DNA of 64,000 nt from Tistrella bauzanensis. Lineage in GTDB: Bacteria > Pseudomonadota > Alphaproteobacteria > Tistrellales > Tistrellaceae. The notes beneath the pieces are model-generated. The model was given only the letters and a program-made list of their open reading frames with translations. It was not told the origin of the DNA and searched no databases. How positions within the stretch are numbered: the stretch's first letter is position 1; the number at the start of each line of letters is the position of its first letter. A program made the translations under genes and the position numbers. Below are positions 51,852 through 60,680 of this stretch, piece by piece. The DNA lies in contig NZ_BMDZ01000005.1 of assembly GCF_014636235.1 (NCBI RefSeq), forward strand, positions 62,001 to 126,000, given 5' to 3'.

Positions 51852-53768
51852 ATGTCCGATCAGGCCGCAGCCAAGATCGCAGCGCTTCTGACCGTCACCG
51901 AACGCTTCAATCCGCCGGCCGGCGTCGTCGAGGCCGCCACCGTGCGCGATCCCAAGGCCTATGTCGCGGCGGCCAATGCCGACCCGCTCGGCTATTGGGA
52001 CACGCGCGCGCGCAGCCTGGAATGGAGCCGCCCCTGGGACGAGGTCTGCCGGTTCGAGATGCCGAACCATCAATGGTTCGTCGGCGGCCGCACCAATATC
52101 TCGATCAACTGCCTGGACCGCCATATCGCCGCCGGCCGCGGCGACGCCAAGGCAATGACCTTCGTGTCCGAGAATGGCGACGAGCGCAGCTTCACCTATG
52201 CCGAAGTGCTGGCCCAGGTCAGCCGGATCGCCAATGGCCTGAAAAGCCTGGGCGTCGCACGCGGCGACCGGGTGGTGATCTATATGCCGCTGACGCCCGA
52301 GGGCGTGTTCTCGATGCATGCCTGCGCGCGCATCGGCGCGGTGCATTCCATGGTCTATGCCGGCATGGGCGATGGCGCGCTGAAAAAGCGCATCCAGGAC
52401 AGCGGCGCCAAGGTGGTGCTGGTCTCAGACGCCACCTGGCGCCGTGGCAAGGTGGTGGATCTGAAGGGCATCGTCGACCGGGCGCTGACCGGCGCCGATG
52501 CCCCCAAGGTGGATCATGTGGTGGTGTTGAGCCGCACCGGCCGCGAGGTTCAGGCCGGCGAGGTCGACTTCGCCGCGCTGATCGCCGACCAGCCGGATTT
52601 TATTGCCGCCGAAGAGATGGAGGCGGAAGATCCCCTGTTCATCCTGTACACCTCCGGCACCACCGGCGCGCCCAAGGGCGTGGTTCATGTCCATGGCGGC
52701 TATATGGTCGGCTGCGACACCCTGATCCGAACGTTTTTCGGGGTGACGCAGGACTCGGTGTGGTGGTCGCTGTCGGATATCGGCTGGATCGTCGGCCATT
52801 CCTATATCGCCTATGGCCCGCTGCTGGTTGGCTGCCATCAGATCATCCGCGAGGGCACGCCCGATTATCCCGATGCCGGCGTCACCTGGGACGTCGTCGA
52901 CCGTTTCGGTGTGACCGAGATGTTCACGGCGCCGACCGCCGTGCGGATGTGGATGCGGTTCGGCACCGATTTCGTCAAGACATACAGCCGCCGCAGCCTG
53001 AAGGTGATGGCCTGCGCCGGCGAGCCGCTGAACCCTGAGGCATGGTCGTGGGCGCAGCGCGAGATTCTGTCGGATGACGGCGTGCCCTTCGCCCATTGCG
53101 TCGACAACTTCTTCCAGACCGAAGTGGCGAACCCGATGCTGGGCACCTATCCGGCCATGGCGAGCCGCCCCGGCCGCGCCGGCATCGCCATGCCCACCCT
53201 GATCGCCCGCATCGTCGACCCCGATACCGGCGCCGAGGTGCCCGCCGGACAGGGCGGGCTGTTCGTGGTGGAAAAGCCCCTGCCCTATATGCTGCGCACG
53301 GTGTGGGGCGATCCCGACCGTTATGCCAGCTATTGGTCGGAGCGCCTGGGCGGCTATGTCACCGGCGACCTGGCGGTGCGCGACGAGGAAGGCTATATCG
53401 CCCTGCTCGGCCGTTCCGACGACGTGATCAACGTCGCCGGCCATCGGATCGGCACGGCCGATGTCGAAAGCTCGCTGGTCGGCAACCCCGCGGTCGCCGA
53501 AGCCGCCGTGGTCGGCCTGCCCGACGACCTGAAAGGTGAGCGGATCAAGGCCTTCGTGGTGGTGCGCGCCGGCCAGACCGGCGATGATGCGCTGGTGGCG
53601 AAGCTGATCGCCCATGTCCGCGAGGATCTGGGGCCGATCGCCCAGCCATCGGAACTGGTCATCGTGTCGAAACTGCCCAAGACACGGTCGGGCAAGATCA
53701 TGCGCCGTCTGCTGAAGGCGCGCGAACTCGGCCTGCCGGAAGGCGACACCTCGACCCTCGACGACTGA
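51852..53768 (+). CDS. Acetyl/propionyl-CoA synthetase-like AMP-forming ligase
   Basis: A 638-residue ANL-family ligase of the Acs/PrpE type. ACAS N-terminal region (WFVGGRTNISINCLDRHIAA), P-loop YTSGTTGAPKGVVHVHGG, adenylation motifs WSLSDIGWIVGHSYIAYGPL and SERLGGYVTGDLAVRDEEGY, and the C-terminal catalytic Lys in KTRSGKIMRRLL, which is a target of acetylation in Acs. It activates a short acid to its CoA ester. The ATG at 51852 fits the family; the frame open to 51672 runs over the tandem repeats. Confidence 0.92.
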   Translation: MSDQAAAKIAALLTVTERFNPPAGVVEAATVRDPKAYVAAANADPLGYWDTRARSLEWSRPWDEVCRFEMPNHQWFVGGRTNISINCLDRHIAAGRGDAKAMTFVSENGDERSFTYAEVLAQVSRIANGLKSLGVARGDRVVIYMPLTPEGVFSMHACARIGAVHSMVYAGMGDGALKKRIQDSGAKVVLVSDATWRRGKVVDLKGIVDRALTGADAPKVDHVVVLSRTGREVQAGEVDFAALIADQPDFIAAEEMEAEDPLFILYTSGTTGAPKGVVHVHGGYMVGCDTLIRTFFGVTQDSVWWSLSDIGWIVGHSYIAYGPLLVGCHQIIREGTPDYPDAGVTWDVVDRFGVTEMFTAPTAVRMWMRFGTDFVKTYSRRSLKVMACAGEPLNPEAWSWAQREILSDDGVPFAHCVDNFFQTEVANPMLGTYPAMASRPGRAGIAMPTLIARIVDPDTGAEVPAGQGGLFVVEKPLPYMLRTVWGDPDRYASYWSERLGGYVTGDLAVRDEEGYIALLGRSDDVINVAGHRIGTADVESSLVGNPAVAEAAVVGLPDDLKGERIKAFVVVRAGQTGDDALVAKLIAHVREDLGPIAQPSELVIVSKLPKTRSGKIMRRLLKARELGLPEGDTSTLDD

Positions 53769-53860
53769 TCCGCCCCCGATCGGCGGCGGCGGCCGCGCCG
53801 CTGCCGATCTGTTCGATACGCCTGCCCTTCGTCAAGCGACACCACCGGAGACCACGCCCC

Positions 53861-55498
53861 ATGCCGGCCGACATCGCCCCGTCGAAATATGAGCGCGACC
53901 TGGACCGCAACCCGGCCAACCACCAGCCGCTGACCCCGCTGTCGCTGCTGGAGCGCACCGCCGACGTGCATCCCGACCGCGTGGCCGTGATCCATGGCGA
54001 CCAGCGCTGGACCTATCGCGACCTCTATGCCCGCTGCCGCCGGCTTGGCAGCGCGCTGAAGGCGCGCGGCATCGGCCGGGGCGACACGGTGTCGATCATG
54101 GCGCCGAACACGCCGGCGATGCTGGAAGCACATTATGGTGTGCCGATGATCGGCGCGGTTCTGAACGAATTGAACATCCGCCTGGATGCCGAGGCCCTGG
54201 CCTTCATTCTGACCCATGCCGAAACCCGGGTGCTGCTGACCGACCGCGAGTTCAGCCCGGTGATCAAGGCGGCGCTCGACCTGCTGGACACGAAGCCGCT
54301 GGTTATCGACATCGACGATCCGGCGATCACCCATGGCGATTTCCTGGGCGAGACCGAATACGAGGCCCTGCTGGCCGAGGGCGACCCGGATTTCGCCTGG
54401 CAGATGCCGGCCGATGAATGGGAGTCGTTGTCGCTGGGCTATACCTCGGGCACGACCGGCGACCCGAAGGGCGTGGTCTACAGCCATCGCGGCGCCTGGA
54501 TGAACGGCATCAACAACATCCTGACCTGGGATCTGCCCAAGGGCGCGGTCTATCTGTGGACACTGCCGATGTTCCACTGCTCGGGCTGGTGCTTCCCCTA
54601 TACCATGGTCGCCGCCGCGGGCACCCAGGTCTGCCTGCGCAAGGTGGAGGCGAAGGCGATCTTCGATGCCATCGCCACTAATCATGTCACGCATCTCTGC
54701 GGCGCGCCGACGGTGCTCAGCCTGCTGGTGCATGCGCCCGACGCGGTAAAGCGCAGCTTCGACCATACCGTGCACATGATGACCGCCGCCTCGGCCCCGC
54801 CGTCATCGGTGATTGCCGGCATGGAGGCGATGGGCTTCGAGATCACCCATGTCTATGGCCTGACCGAAGTCTATGGCCCGGTGGTCGTCTGCGAATGGAA
54901 GTCCGAATGGGACGAAAAGCCGCTGGAGGAACGCGCCCGGATCAAGGCACGCCAGGGTGTGCGCTACACCTTGCAGCAGGGGCTGATGGTCGCCGATCCT
55001 GAGACCATGGAACCGGTGCCGGCCGATGGCCAGACCATGGGCGAGGTGATGATGCGCGGCAACATCACCATGAAGGGCTATCTGAAGAACCGATCCGCCA
55101 CCGAGAAGGCCTTTGCCGGCGGCTGGTTCCATTCCGGCGATCTGGGGGTCACCCATCCGGACGGGTATATCGAGCTGAAGGACCGGTCGAAGGACATCAT
55201 CATCTCGGGCGGCGAGAACATCTCGTCGATCGAGGTGGAAGAGGTGCTCTATGGTCATCCGGCGGTGCTGGAAGCGGCCGTGGTCGCCCGACCGGACGAG
55301 AAATGGGGCGAAACCCCGTGCGCCTTCGTGACCCTGAAGCCCGACAGCACCGCCACCGAAGCCGATATCCGCGCCCATTGCGAAAAGCATCTGGCGCGCT
55401 TCAAGCTGCCCAAGACTTTCATCTTCACCGACCTGCCCAAGACATCGACCGGCAAGGTGCAGAAATTCGTGCTGCGCGAGAAGGCCCGCGCGCTCTGA
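53861..55498 (+). CDS. Acyl-CoA synthetase (AMP-forming), DmdB-like clade
   Basis: A 545-residue ANL-family ligase. The N-terminal phrase LDRNPANHQPLTPLSLLERT and the core LWTLPMFHCSGWCFPYTMVA are typical of the clade that includes methylmercaptopropionate-CoA ligase and medium-chain ligases. P-loop GYTSGTTGDPKGVVYSH, hinge GDLGVTHPDGYIELKDRSKD, and the catalytic Lys in PKTSTGKVQKFVLRE are intact. The exact acid cannot be named. It lies 92 bp after the Acs-like gene on the same strand and ends at a hairpin. Confidence 0.92.
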   Translation: MPADIAPSKYERDLDRNPANHQPLTPLSLLERTADVHPDRVAVIHGDQRWTYRDLYARCRRLGSALKARGIGRGDTVSIMAPNTPAMLEAHYGVPMIGAVLNELNIRLDAEALAFILTHAETRVLLTDREFSPVIKAALDLLDTKPLVIDIDDPAITHGDFLGETEYEALLAEGDPDFAWQMPADEWESLSLGYTSGTTGDPKGVVYSHRGAWMNGINNILTWDLPKGAVYLWTLPMFHCSGWCFPYTMVAAAGTQVCLRKVEAKAIFDAIATNHVTHLCGAPTVLSLLVHAPDAVKRSFDHTVHMMTAASAPPSSVIAGMEAMGFEITHVYGLTEVYGPVVVCEWKSEWDEKPLEERARIKARQGVRYTLQQGLMVADPETMEPVPADGQTMGEVMMRGNITMKGYLKNRSATEKAFAGGWFHSGDLGVTHPDGYIELKDRSKDIIISGGENISSIEVEEVLYGHPAVLEAAVVARPDEKWGETPCAFVTLKPDSTATEADIRAHCEKHLARFKLPKTFIFTDLPKTSTGKVQKFVLREKARAL

Positions 55499-55543
55499 GC
55501 CCCATTCACAGGCCAGACGTCCAGCCGGTGCGCCGCTCAACGA

Positions 55544-55577
55544 AAACCCCTGCCATCCATCCGGGCGGCAGGGGTTT
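55544..55577 (+). terminator. Terminator-like hairpin after the acyl-CoA synthetase
   Basis: AAACCCCTGCC (55544-55554) with GGCAGGGGTTT (55567-55577), 12-base loop. The T-run is only three bases, inside the stem. Probably a bidirectional terminator. Confidence 0.65.
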
Positions 55578-55704
55578 CGCGGGATCGCGGATCATCCATC
55601 CACCATCAGGCGGCCTTTCATCGGGCCGGGCTGACGGCACCGTCGGGCAGGCCCGGCCTATCGCCGGGGCGCCGGACAGCCTGCGCTTGCGGGAGCTTCG
55701 CGGG

Positions 55705-55872
55705 TCAGTTGATCTCCAGGCGGGAAATCTCTTCCTTGAGCTTAAGCTTGTTGCGCTTCAGCTCGTTGATCGCCGTTTCATCGGGTTTGGGCCGGGTGTA
55801 TTCGGTATGAAGCGCCTCTTCGAGTACGGCATGCTTGTGCTTCAAGGCTTCGACACGCGCCTGAACACTCAT
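55705..55872 (-). CDS. DUF465 (YdcH-like) small protein
   Basis: A 55-residue helical-hairpin protein: MSVQARVEALKHKHAVLEEA, then a short turn (TRPKPDET) and AINELKRNKLKLKEEISRLE. This is the DUF465 family, common in alphaproteobacteria and of unknown function. GGAGGTGT precedes the ATG at 55872. It is hidden inside a longer minus-strand frame that is not coding further upstream. Confidence 0.9.
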   Translation of the reverse strand: MSVQARVEALKHKHAVLEEALHTEYTRPKPDETAINELKRNKLKLKEEISRLEIN

Positions 55873-55962
55873 GGACACCTCCGTTGCGTAACACCATCTT
55901 GAGGTCGACCAGCCCGGCGTGAACCAGTCTGCATCGACAGGGGCGATCCCACAGAAAGTTAC

Positions 55963-56634
55963 GTGGATATGACAGCGGACGGCTTCAACCCCCCTTGTGA
56001 CGATCCCGTGTCGGCAACGAATGGCAAGGCTGCGGCCAGCATGCCCGGCGCTGTGCCACAGCGGCTCATCGTCGGCATCAGTGGCGCATCCGGCGTCATC
56101 TATGGCATTCGCCTGCTTGAGATTTTGCGCGACCTCGGCATCGAGAGCCATCTGGTGCTGAGCAAGGCGGCCGAGATGACCATCGCCTATGAAACCGACC
56201 GTCGGGTGGCCGATGTAAAGGCGCTGGCCGATGCGGTTCACGATCCGCGCGATGTGGGGGCCGCCATCTCCAGCGGGTCGTTCCGCACCATGGGCATGGT
56301 GGTGGCGCCCTGTTCGATCCGCAGCCTTTCGGAGATCGCCTATGGCAACACCACCGGCCTGCTCAGCCGCGCCGCCGACGTGGTGCTGAAGGAACGCCGG
56401 CGGCTGGTGCTGATGGTGCGGGAAACGCCGCTGCATCTGGGCCATCTGCGGGCGATGACCCAGGCGGCCGAGGCCGGCGCGATCATCGCACCACCGGTGC
56501 CGGCCTTTTATGCCCGCCCCGCCAGCCTGGCCGATCTGGTCGACCACACGGTGGGCCGGGTGCTGGACCTGTTCGACATCGACAGTGGCGGCGTGAAGCG
56601 CTGGGGTGAGGCGGCGGGGCCGCGCGCGGAATAG
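55963..56634 (+). CDS. ubiX: UbiX-type flavin prenyltransferase
   Basis: A 223-residue UbiX that makes prenylated FMN, the cofactor of UbiD decarboxylases. Motifs are LIVGISGASGVIYGIRLLEIL, SSGSFRTMGMVVAPCSIRSL, the basic loop DVVLKERRRLVLMVRETPLH and MTQAAEAGAIIAPPVPAFY. The frame begins with a GTG at 55963; an ATG two codons later is equally likely. The first 30 residues are not conserved. UbiX supports ubiquinone synthesis, as does COQ9 further on. Confidence 0.94.
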   Translation: MDMTADGFNPPCDDPVSATNGKAAASMPGAVPQRLIVGISGASGVIYGIRLLEILRDLGIESHLVLSKAAEMTIAYETDRRVADVKALADAVHDPRDVGAAISSGSFRTMGMVVAPCSIRSLSEIAYGNTTGLLSRAADVVLKERRRLVLMVRETPLHLGHLRAMTQAAEAGAIIAPPVPAFYARPASLADLVDHTVGRVLDLFDIDSGGVKRWGEAAGPRAE

Positions 56635-56642
56635 CCTCCGGC

Positions 56643-57590
56643 TCAATGTTCCGGCTGGGCCTGCGCACCTTCGGGCAGCAGAACCGGCCGGTCGCCGGCA
56701 ACCGTGCTGCGATACATCTCTCGCCGGGCGCCTTGATAGTCGCCGATCGGCAGATGCAGCACCGACCGGTTGTCCCAGATGGTCAGGGTGCCCGGTTCCC
56801 AGCGCAGCCGGCAGGTGAAGCGCGGATCGATCGACAGGTCGAACAGATAGCCGAGCAGGGCCTGCGCCTCCGGCTCGTTGAAGCCGTCGATGCCGATGGT
56901 ATAGGCGGCGCTGACATACAAGGCCCTGCGCCCGGTTTCGGGATGTGTGCGGATGATCGGATGGGTGCGGGTGTCCATGGCGGTTTCGCTGACCACGATC
57001 TCCATGTTCGGCAACCGGTCGGCCATGGCGCCGCGTGCCGCCGGGCTGTAGCCGCGCCGGGCGCTGTGCACCCCCATCAACGGTTCCAGCATCCGCACCA
57101 TCGCGGGGCTCAACGCCTCATAGGCGCGCTGCATGCTGGCGAACATGGTGTCGCCGCCCCAGGCCGGAATATCCTGGCCATAGAGCAGGGTGAAGGCCGG
57201 CGGTGTATCCAGGAACGACCAGTCGCTGTGCCAGGCCTCGCCGAACACATTCGGGTGTTCCTCATCAGCTTCCTTCAGCAGCCGCAGCACATTGGCGAAG
57301 CCCGGCATCGGCTTGACATAGGGGTCTTCGCCAAAGGCTCCGAAGCGGCTGGTCACTGCTTCCAGCCCCGCCGGATCGAGCTGCTGGCCACGAATGGCCA
57401 CCACCTGATGATGCACCAGTGCCGCACGCAGATCGTCGAGCGCATCGTCTGATGCCGTCGCCACGTCGATGCCGGCGATGTCGGCGCCAAGCGCCCCGGT
57501 CATCGGGCGGATGGTGAAATGGGGCGATGTCACCGGCCGGTTGCTGGCGGCAGACGGCGGTTTGGACGTGAAGAACGGTCCTGCATTCAT
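56643..57590 (-). CDS. TauD/TfdA-family 2-oxoglutarate dioxygenase
   Basis: A 315-residue Fe(II)/2OG dioxygenase: RPMTGALGADIAGIDVATAS, the iron motif EAWHSDWSFLDTPP (His-x-Asp), TRTHPIIRTHPETGRRALYV, and the distal His in NRSVLHLPIGDYQGARREMY with Arg ligands for 2OG. Members release sulfite from sulfonates or degrade aryloxyalkanoates. The ATG at 57590 has GGGAGGA nearby; the longer frame is not family-like. It is divergent from an AraC regulator 184 bp away. Confidence 0.92.
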   Translation of the reverse strand: MNAGPFFTSKPPSAASNRPVTSPHFTIRPMTGALGADIAGIDVATASDDALDDLRAALVHHQVVAIRGQQLDPAGLEAVTSRFGAFGEDPYVKPMPGFANVLRLLKEADEEHPNVFGEAWHSDWSFLDTPPAFTLLYGQDIPAWGGDTMFASMQRAYEALSPAMVRMLEPLMGVHSARRGYSPAARGAMADRLPNMEIVVSETAMDTRTHPIIRTHPETGRRALYVSAAYTIGIDGFNEPEAQALLGYLFDLSIDPRFTCRLRWEPGTLTIWDNRSVLHLPIGDYQGARREMYRSTVAGDRPVLLPEGAQAQPEH

Positions 57591-57774
57591 GGTTTTGATC
57601 CTCCCTTCGACGAACCGGGCTTGCAGCCGGCTTTCCCATGAAGTTTGCAACCGAGGGTCGGTCCACACCATGTCGTGATCGGCCGCGTTCTTGATCTTTC
57701 CGGCCAGATCGACCCTTAATGACAAGGCGCGGCCTGAGGCACGCGTCAGACCGGCAACCGCAGGAAGGCATGGC

Positions 57775-58866
57775 ATGACGATTCCCGCCGGCGATCGCCG
57801 CGACCCTGTGGGGGTGATCAACATCCTGGCGATGGCATCGGAACGGGGCGTGGATACCGCAAGGCTTGCCGCCACGGCCGCGATTGACCCATCCGGTCTG
57901 GACGCGCCCGGCGCCCATGTCCTGGCCTGGCAGGAACTGGCGATGATCGAGGCGCTGGTTGCCGCCCTGCCGGGGCTCGACCCTGCGGCTGCCGGGCTTG
58001 AAGCCGGCCTGCGCTATCGCGTCTCGGCGTTCGGATTGTTCGGCTGGGCGATGTTGACCCGCCCCACGCTGGGTGACGCGCTATCGCTGTGGGGCCGCCT
58101 GCCGACGCTGGGCCTGTCGTTCAGCGCGATCACGGTCAGCATGACACCGGCGGCACTGGACTTCACCCTCGACGACCGGCCGCTGCATGCGCTGGCGCCG
58201 CCCGTGCATCGCTTCCTGGTGGCGCGCGGGCTGGTGTCGACCGCGGTTCTGGTCGCCGACCTTCTGGGCGAGGCTGTTCGCCCGGACATGGCGCGCAGCG
58301 CGCTGACCCTGCCCCGCGATCCAAACCTGCAAGACCGGTTCATGGCGGTTCTGGGGCCGGCGCTTATCTTCGACGACAATGCCACGGCACGGCCCGCGCA
58401 CCGGCTGCGCTATTCAGGCGACCTGCCGCCACGCGCCCTGCCGCTGGCCCATCCGGCCGCGACCCGCGCGGCTGAGCGGGCATTTCTGGCCGAAGCCGCG
58501 CATCGTGGCGCGGCCGGGCCGGTTGCGGCGCTGAAGGTTCTGCTCCGCGACGTGACCGATGGCCTGCCGCCGGCGGATCTTGGCACCGCCGCGCGCCGCC
58601 TGGCCTTGTCGGAACGCAGCCTGCGCCGACGGTTGGCCGAAGCCGGCACAGGCTTTCGTCAGGAACGCGACGCAGCCCTGGCCGAACGCGCCCGCCGGCT
58701 GCTGATACTCGATGGACTGACGGTCGATGCCACCGCAGCCCGGCTGGGTTATGCCGATGCGGCGGCGTTCTCGCGCGCCTTCAGACGCTGGACCGGTGAC
58801 GCCCCGGGACGTTTCGCCCGCGCTCAACCCCGCCGGTCGACCACAACCGCATCCTCGACTACATAA
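57775..58866 (+). CDS. AraC-family regulator with Arabinose_bd-type N-terminal domain
   Basis: A 363-residue regulator. The N-terminal half (about 1-220) is of the OruR/ArgR-like type (AGLEAGLRYRVSAFGLFGWA), and the C-terminal helix-turn-helix pair is LGTAARRLALSERSLRRRLA and VDATAARLGYADAAAFSRAF. AGGAAGG precedes the ATG at 57775. The divergent TauD-type gene is the likely target. Its last 43 bases overlap, tail-to-tail, the Dabb gene on the other strand. Confidence 0.9.
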   Translation: MTIPAGDRRDPVGVINILAMASERGVDTARLAATAAIDPSGLDAPGAHVLAWQELAMIEALVAALPGLDPAAAGLEAGLRYRVSAFGLFGWAMLTRPTLGDALSLWGRLPTLGLSFSAITVSMTPAALDFTLDDRPLHALAPPVHRFLVARGLVSTAVLVADLLGEAVRPDMARSALTLPRDPNLQDRFMAVLGPALIFDDNATARPAHRLRYSGDLPPRALPLAHPAATRAAERAFLAEAAHRGAAGPVAALKVLLRDVTDGLPPADLGTAARRLALSERSLRRRLAEAGTGFRQERDAALAERARRLLILDGLTVDATAARLGYADAAAFSRAFRRWTGDAPGRFARAQPRRSTTTASSTT

Positions 58867-59138
58867 TCGGCGACCACGCGCATGTCGCGCAGATGCCGGA
58901 CCCGGCCGATCGATTCCGCATACAGCGGATCGGCCTTATAGGCCGCCAGCGCCGCCTCGTCGTCGAACTCGGCATAGACGATGACATCGACATCCGATGA
59001 CAACGCGTCACGCCTGGTGTTCAGCCCCACTTCAAAGCGGCGGGCATGGCTGATCCCGCCCAGAACCGCCAGCCCGTCGCGGATCGCCGGCACATCCGCC
59101 GCATTCCTGGCATTGAACATCACGATATGGCGGATCAT
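58824..59138 (-). CDS. Dabb family (stress-responsive A/B barrel) protein
   Basis: A 104-residue ferredoxin-like alpha/beta barrel. MIRHIVMFNARN, the helix AADVPAIRDGLAVLGGI, VDVIVYAEFDDEAALAAYKA and HLRDMRVVADYVVEDAVVV fit the Dabb pattern well. Function of bacterial members is mostly unknown. It overlaps the 3' end of the convergent AraC gene by 43 bp. Confidence 0.9.
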   Translation of the reverse strand: MIRHIVMFNARNAADVPAIRDGLAVLGGISHARRFEVGLNTRRDALSSDVDVIVYAEFDDEAALAAYKADPLYAESIGRVRHLRDMRVVADYVVEDAVVVDRRG

Positions 59139-59252
59139 GGGTCACGGGCCTCTCGTCTGGGCAGTCTGTCGGGGATGCGCGGTCAGATATGCTCCCTGTT
59201 GCGGAGCACCACCCGGCCGCGAACCATATGCCCGTCAGCCGCAGATCGGCAC

Positions 59253-59291
59253 AACAAAAAACCGCCGCTCCGGCCGGAGGGCGGTTCTTCG
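59253..59291 (-). terminator. Intrinsic terminator of rpsU
   Basis: On the minus strand GAACCGCCCTCC and GGAGCGGCGGTT form a stem with an outer perfect ACCGCC/GGCGGT part and run into TTTTTTG (59260-59254). It lies about 85 bases after the rpsU stop. Confidence 0.88.
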
Positions 59292-59375
59292 TCATGGCTG
59301 GCTGCGGTGCATCGCTTCGGGATCGGGCCGATCCGGCATCGCCTCAAACCATCGGGCGCGGCAAGCGCCTGCTGC

Positions 59376-59582
59376 TTAGAGCAGACCTTCGCGCTGCGCG
59401 CGCTTCAGCGCGAGCTTGCGGGCCCGACGAATGGCCTCCGCATCCTCACGGGCGCGCTTCTCCGACGGCTTTTCGTAATGCCGACGCATCTTCATCTCGC
59501 GAAAAATGCCTTCGCGCTGCATCTTCTTCTTAAGCGCACGAAGCGCCTGGTCGACGTTGTTGTCGCGAACGATGACCTGCAC
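59376..59582 (-). CDS. rpsU: 30S ribosomal protein bS21
   Basis: A 68-residue basic protein: [40 protein letters not shown] and a Lys/Arg-rich C-terminus. The GTG at 59582 matches the family start, and a TTG one codon earlier is possible. bS21 helps initiation on 30S subunits. It is a single-gene unit with its own terminator at 59253-59291. Confidence 0.96.
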   Translation of the reverse strand: MQVIVRDNNVDQALRALKKKMQREGIFREMKMRRHYEKPSEKRAREDAEAIRRARKLALKRAQREGLL

Positions 59583-59912
59583 CAAGTCTACACCCGTCTG
59601 TTCAGTCGATTGAAACCCGGTCCGGACGCATCGATCGTCCGGGCCCGTCGCGAGACACCGCGACAGACACGCCCGTCGAAACATTCGGCGACCGTCGGCC
59701 GGCCTTTCCTATAGAGGCGGCTGGCGAAAGTCAAACCGATTCAATCGTTCAGAGAAACGAAAGCCGGCACGAGGAGCCCTCCGGCTTCCCGTCCCGAATT
59801 GTCGGCGGCGTGCGCGTTTGTTCAAAAGGGAGTATATGGGATCGGGCTGGCGCATTCAAGCGTGGCGACTGCACCCAGATCACTCAGGATCATATCGGAG
59901 GAACCCCGCCCG
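59583..59912. other. Divergent intergenic region between rpsU and the TenA-type gene
   Basis: About 330 bases without a supported gene. A 7-bp hairpin AAGCCGG/CCGGCTT (59761-59787) and AT-richer stretches near 59730-59760 and 59820-59840 are seen. GGAGGAA (59897-59903) is the Shine-Dalgarno of the next gene. No TPP-riboswitch motif was recognised. Confidence 0.45.
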
Positions 59913-60629
59913 ATGTCACCCGCCCCCACCACCGACGCACCAGTCACCGACGCACCTGCCACCGACGCGACTGGCCGGCTGAGCCTGTGGCTGCGCGATC
60001 GGAGCGAGCCCGACTGGTCGGCCGCCGTGGCGCATCGTTTCACCGGAGAGCTGATCGCCGGCACCGTCGCCGATGACGTGATGCGCCGCTATCTGATCCA
60101 GGATCACCGGTTCGTCGACAGTTTCGTGGCCCTGCTGGGGGCGGCGATCGCGGCAGCCGACCGGTTCGATGCGCGTATTCCGCTCACCCGCTTCGCGGCG
60201 ATGGTCACCAGCGACGAGAACGACTATTTCCTGCGCGCATTCGATGCGCTGGGCGTGACGGAGGCCATGCGCCGAGACACACCCGACCATTCCGCCACCA
60301 CCGCCTTTCAGGCGCTGATGACCGAGGCCCGGCTGACAGCCGATTACCCCTGCTGTCTGGCGGTGCTGGTTGTGGCGGAATGGAGCTATCTGACCTGGGC
60401 CGCCCGCGCCGATGGCCGGCTGCCCGACCGGTTCGAGCATGCGGAATGGATCACCCTGCACGACAACCCGTTCTTCCGGGACTTTGTGGGCTGGCTGGTC
60501 TCGGAACTCGACCGTGTCGGCCCCACTTTGGATGATGACGCCCGTGCGCGGGTAGAGGATCTGTTCCGCCGCGCGGTTGCGGCCGAACGGGCTTTTTTCG
60601 ACGCCGCCTATCAGAACGGCCGGGATTGA
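59913..60629 (+). CDS. TenA/thiaminase II-type protein
   Basis: A 238-residue all-helical TenA-family protein. VAHRFTGELIAGTVADDVMR, RYLIQDHRFVDSFVALLGAA, the Cys-bearing DYPCCLAVLVVAEWSYLTWA and the C-terminal Glu region RRAVAAERAFFDAAY follow the family. TenA salvages thiamine breakdown products (aminopyrimidine aminohydrolase); some relatives have other roles. It is not beside thi genes here but 51 bp upstream of coq9. The first 20 residues (TDAP repeats) are not conserved. Start by GGAGGAA at an 11-base spacing. Confidence 0.85.
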   Translation: MSPAPTTDAPVTDAPATDATGRLSLWLRDRSEPDWSAAVAHRFTGELIAGTVADDVMRRYLIQDHRFVDSFVALLGAAIAAADRFDARIPLTRFAAMVTSDENDYFLRAFDALGVTEAMRRDTPDHSATTAFQALMTEARLTADYPCCLAVLVVAEWSYLTWAARADGRLPDRFEHAEWITLHDNPFFRDFVGWLVSELDRVGPTLDDDARARVEDLFRRAVAAERAFFDAAYQNGRD

Positions 60630-60680
60630 CGCGCTGGCGCGTGCCAACCGCCCGGAACCGACCGCCATGGGAGCTAGTTG

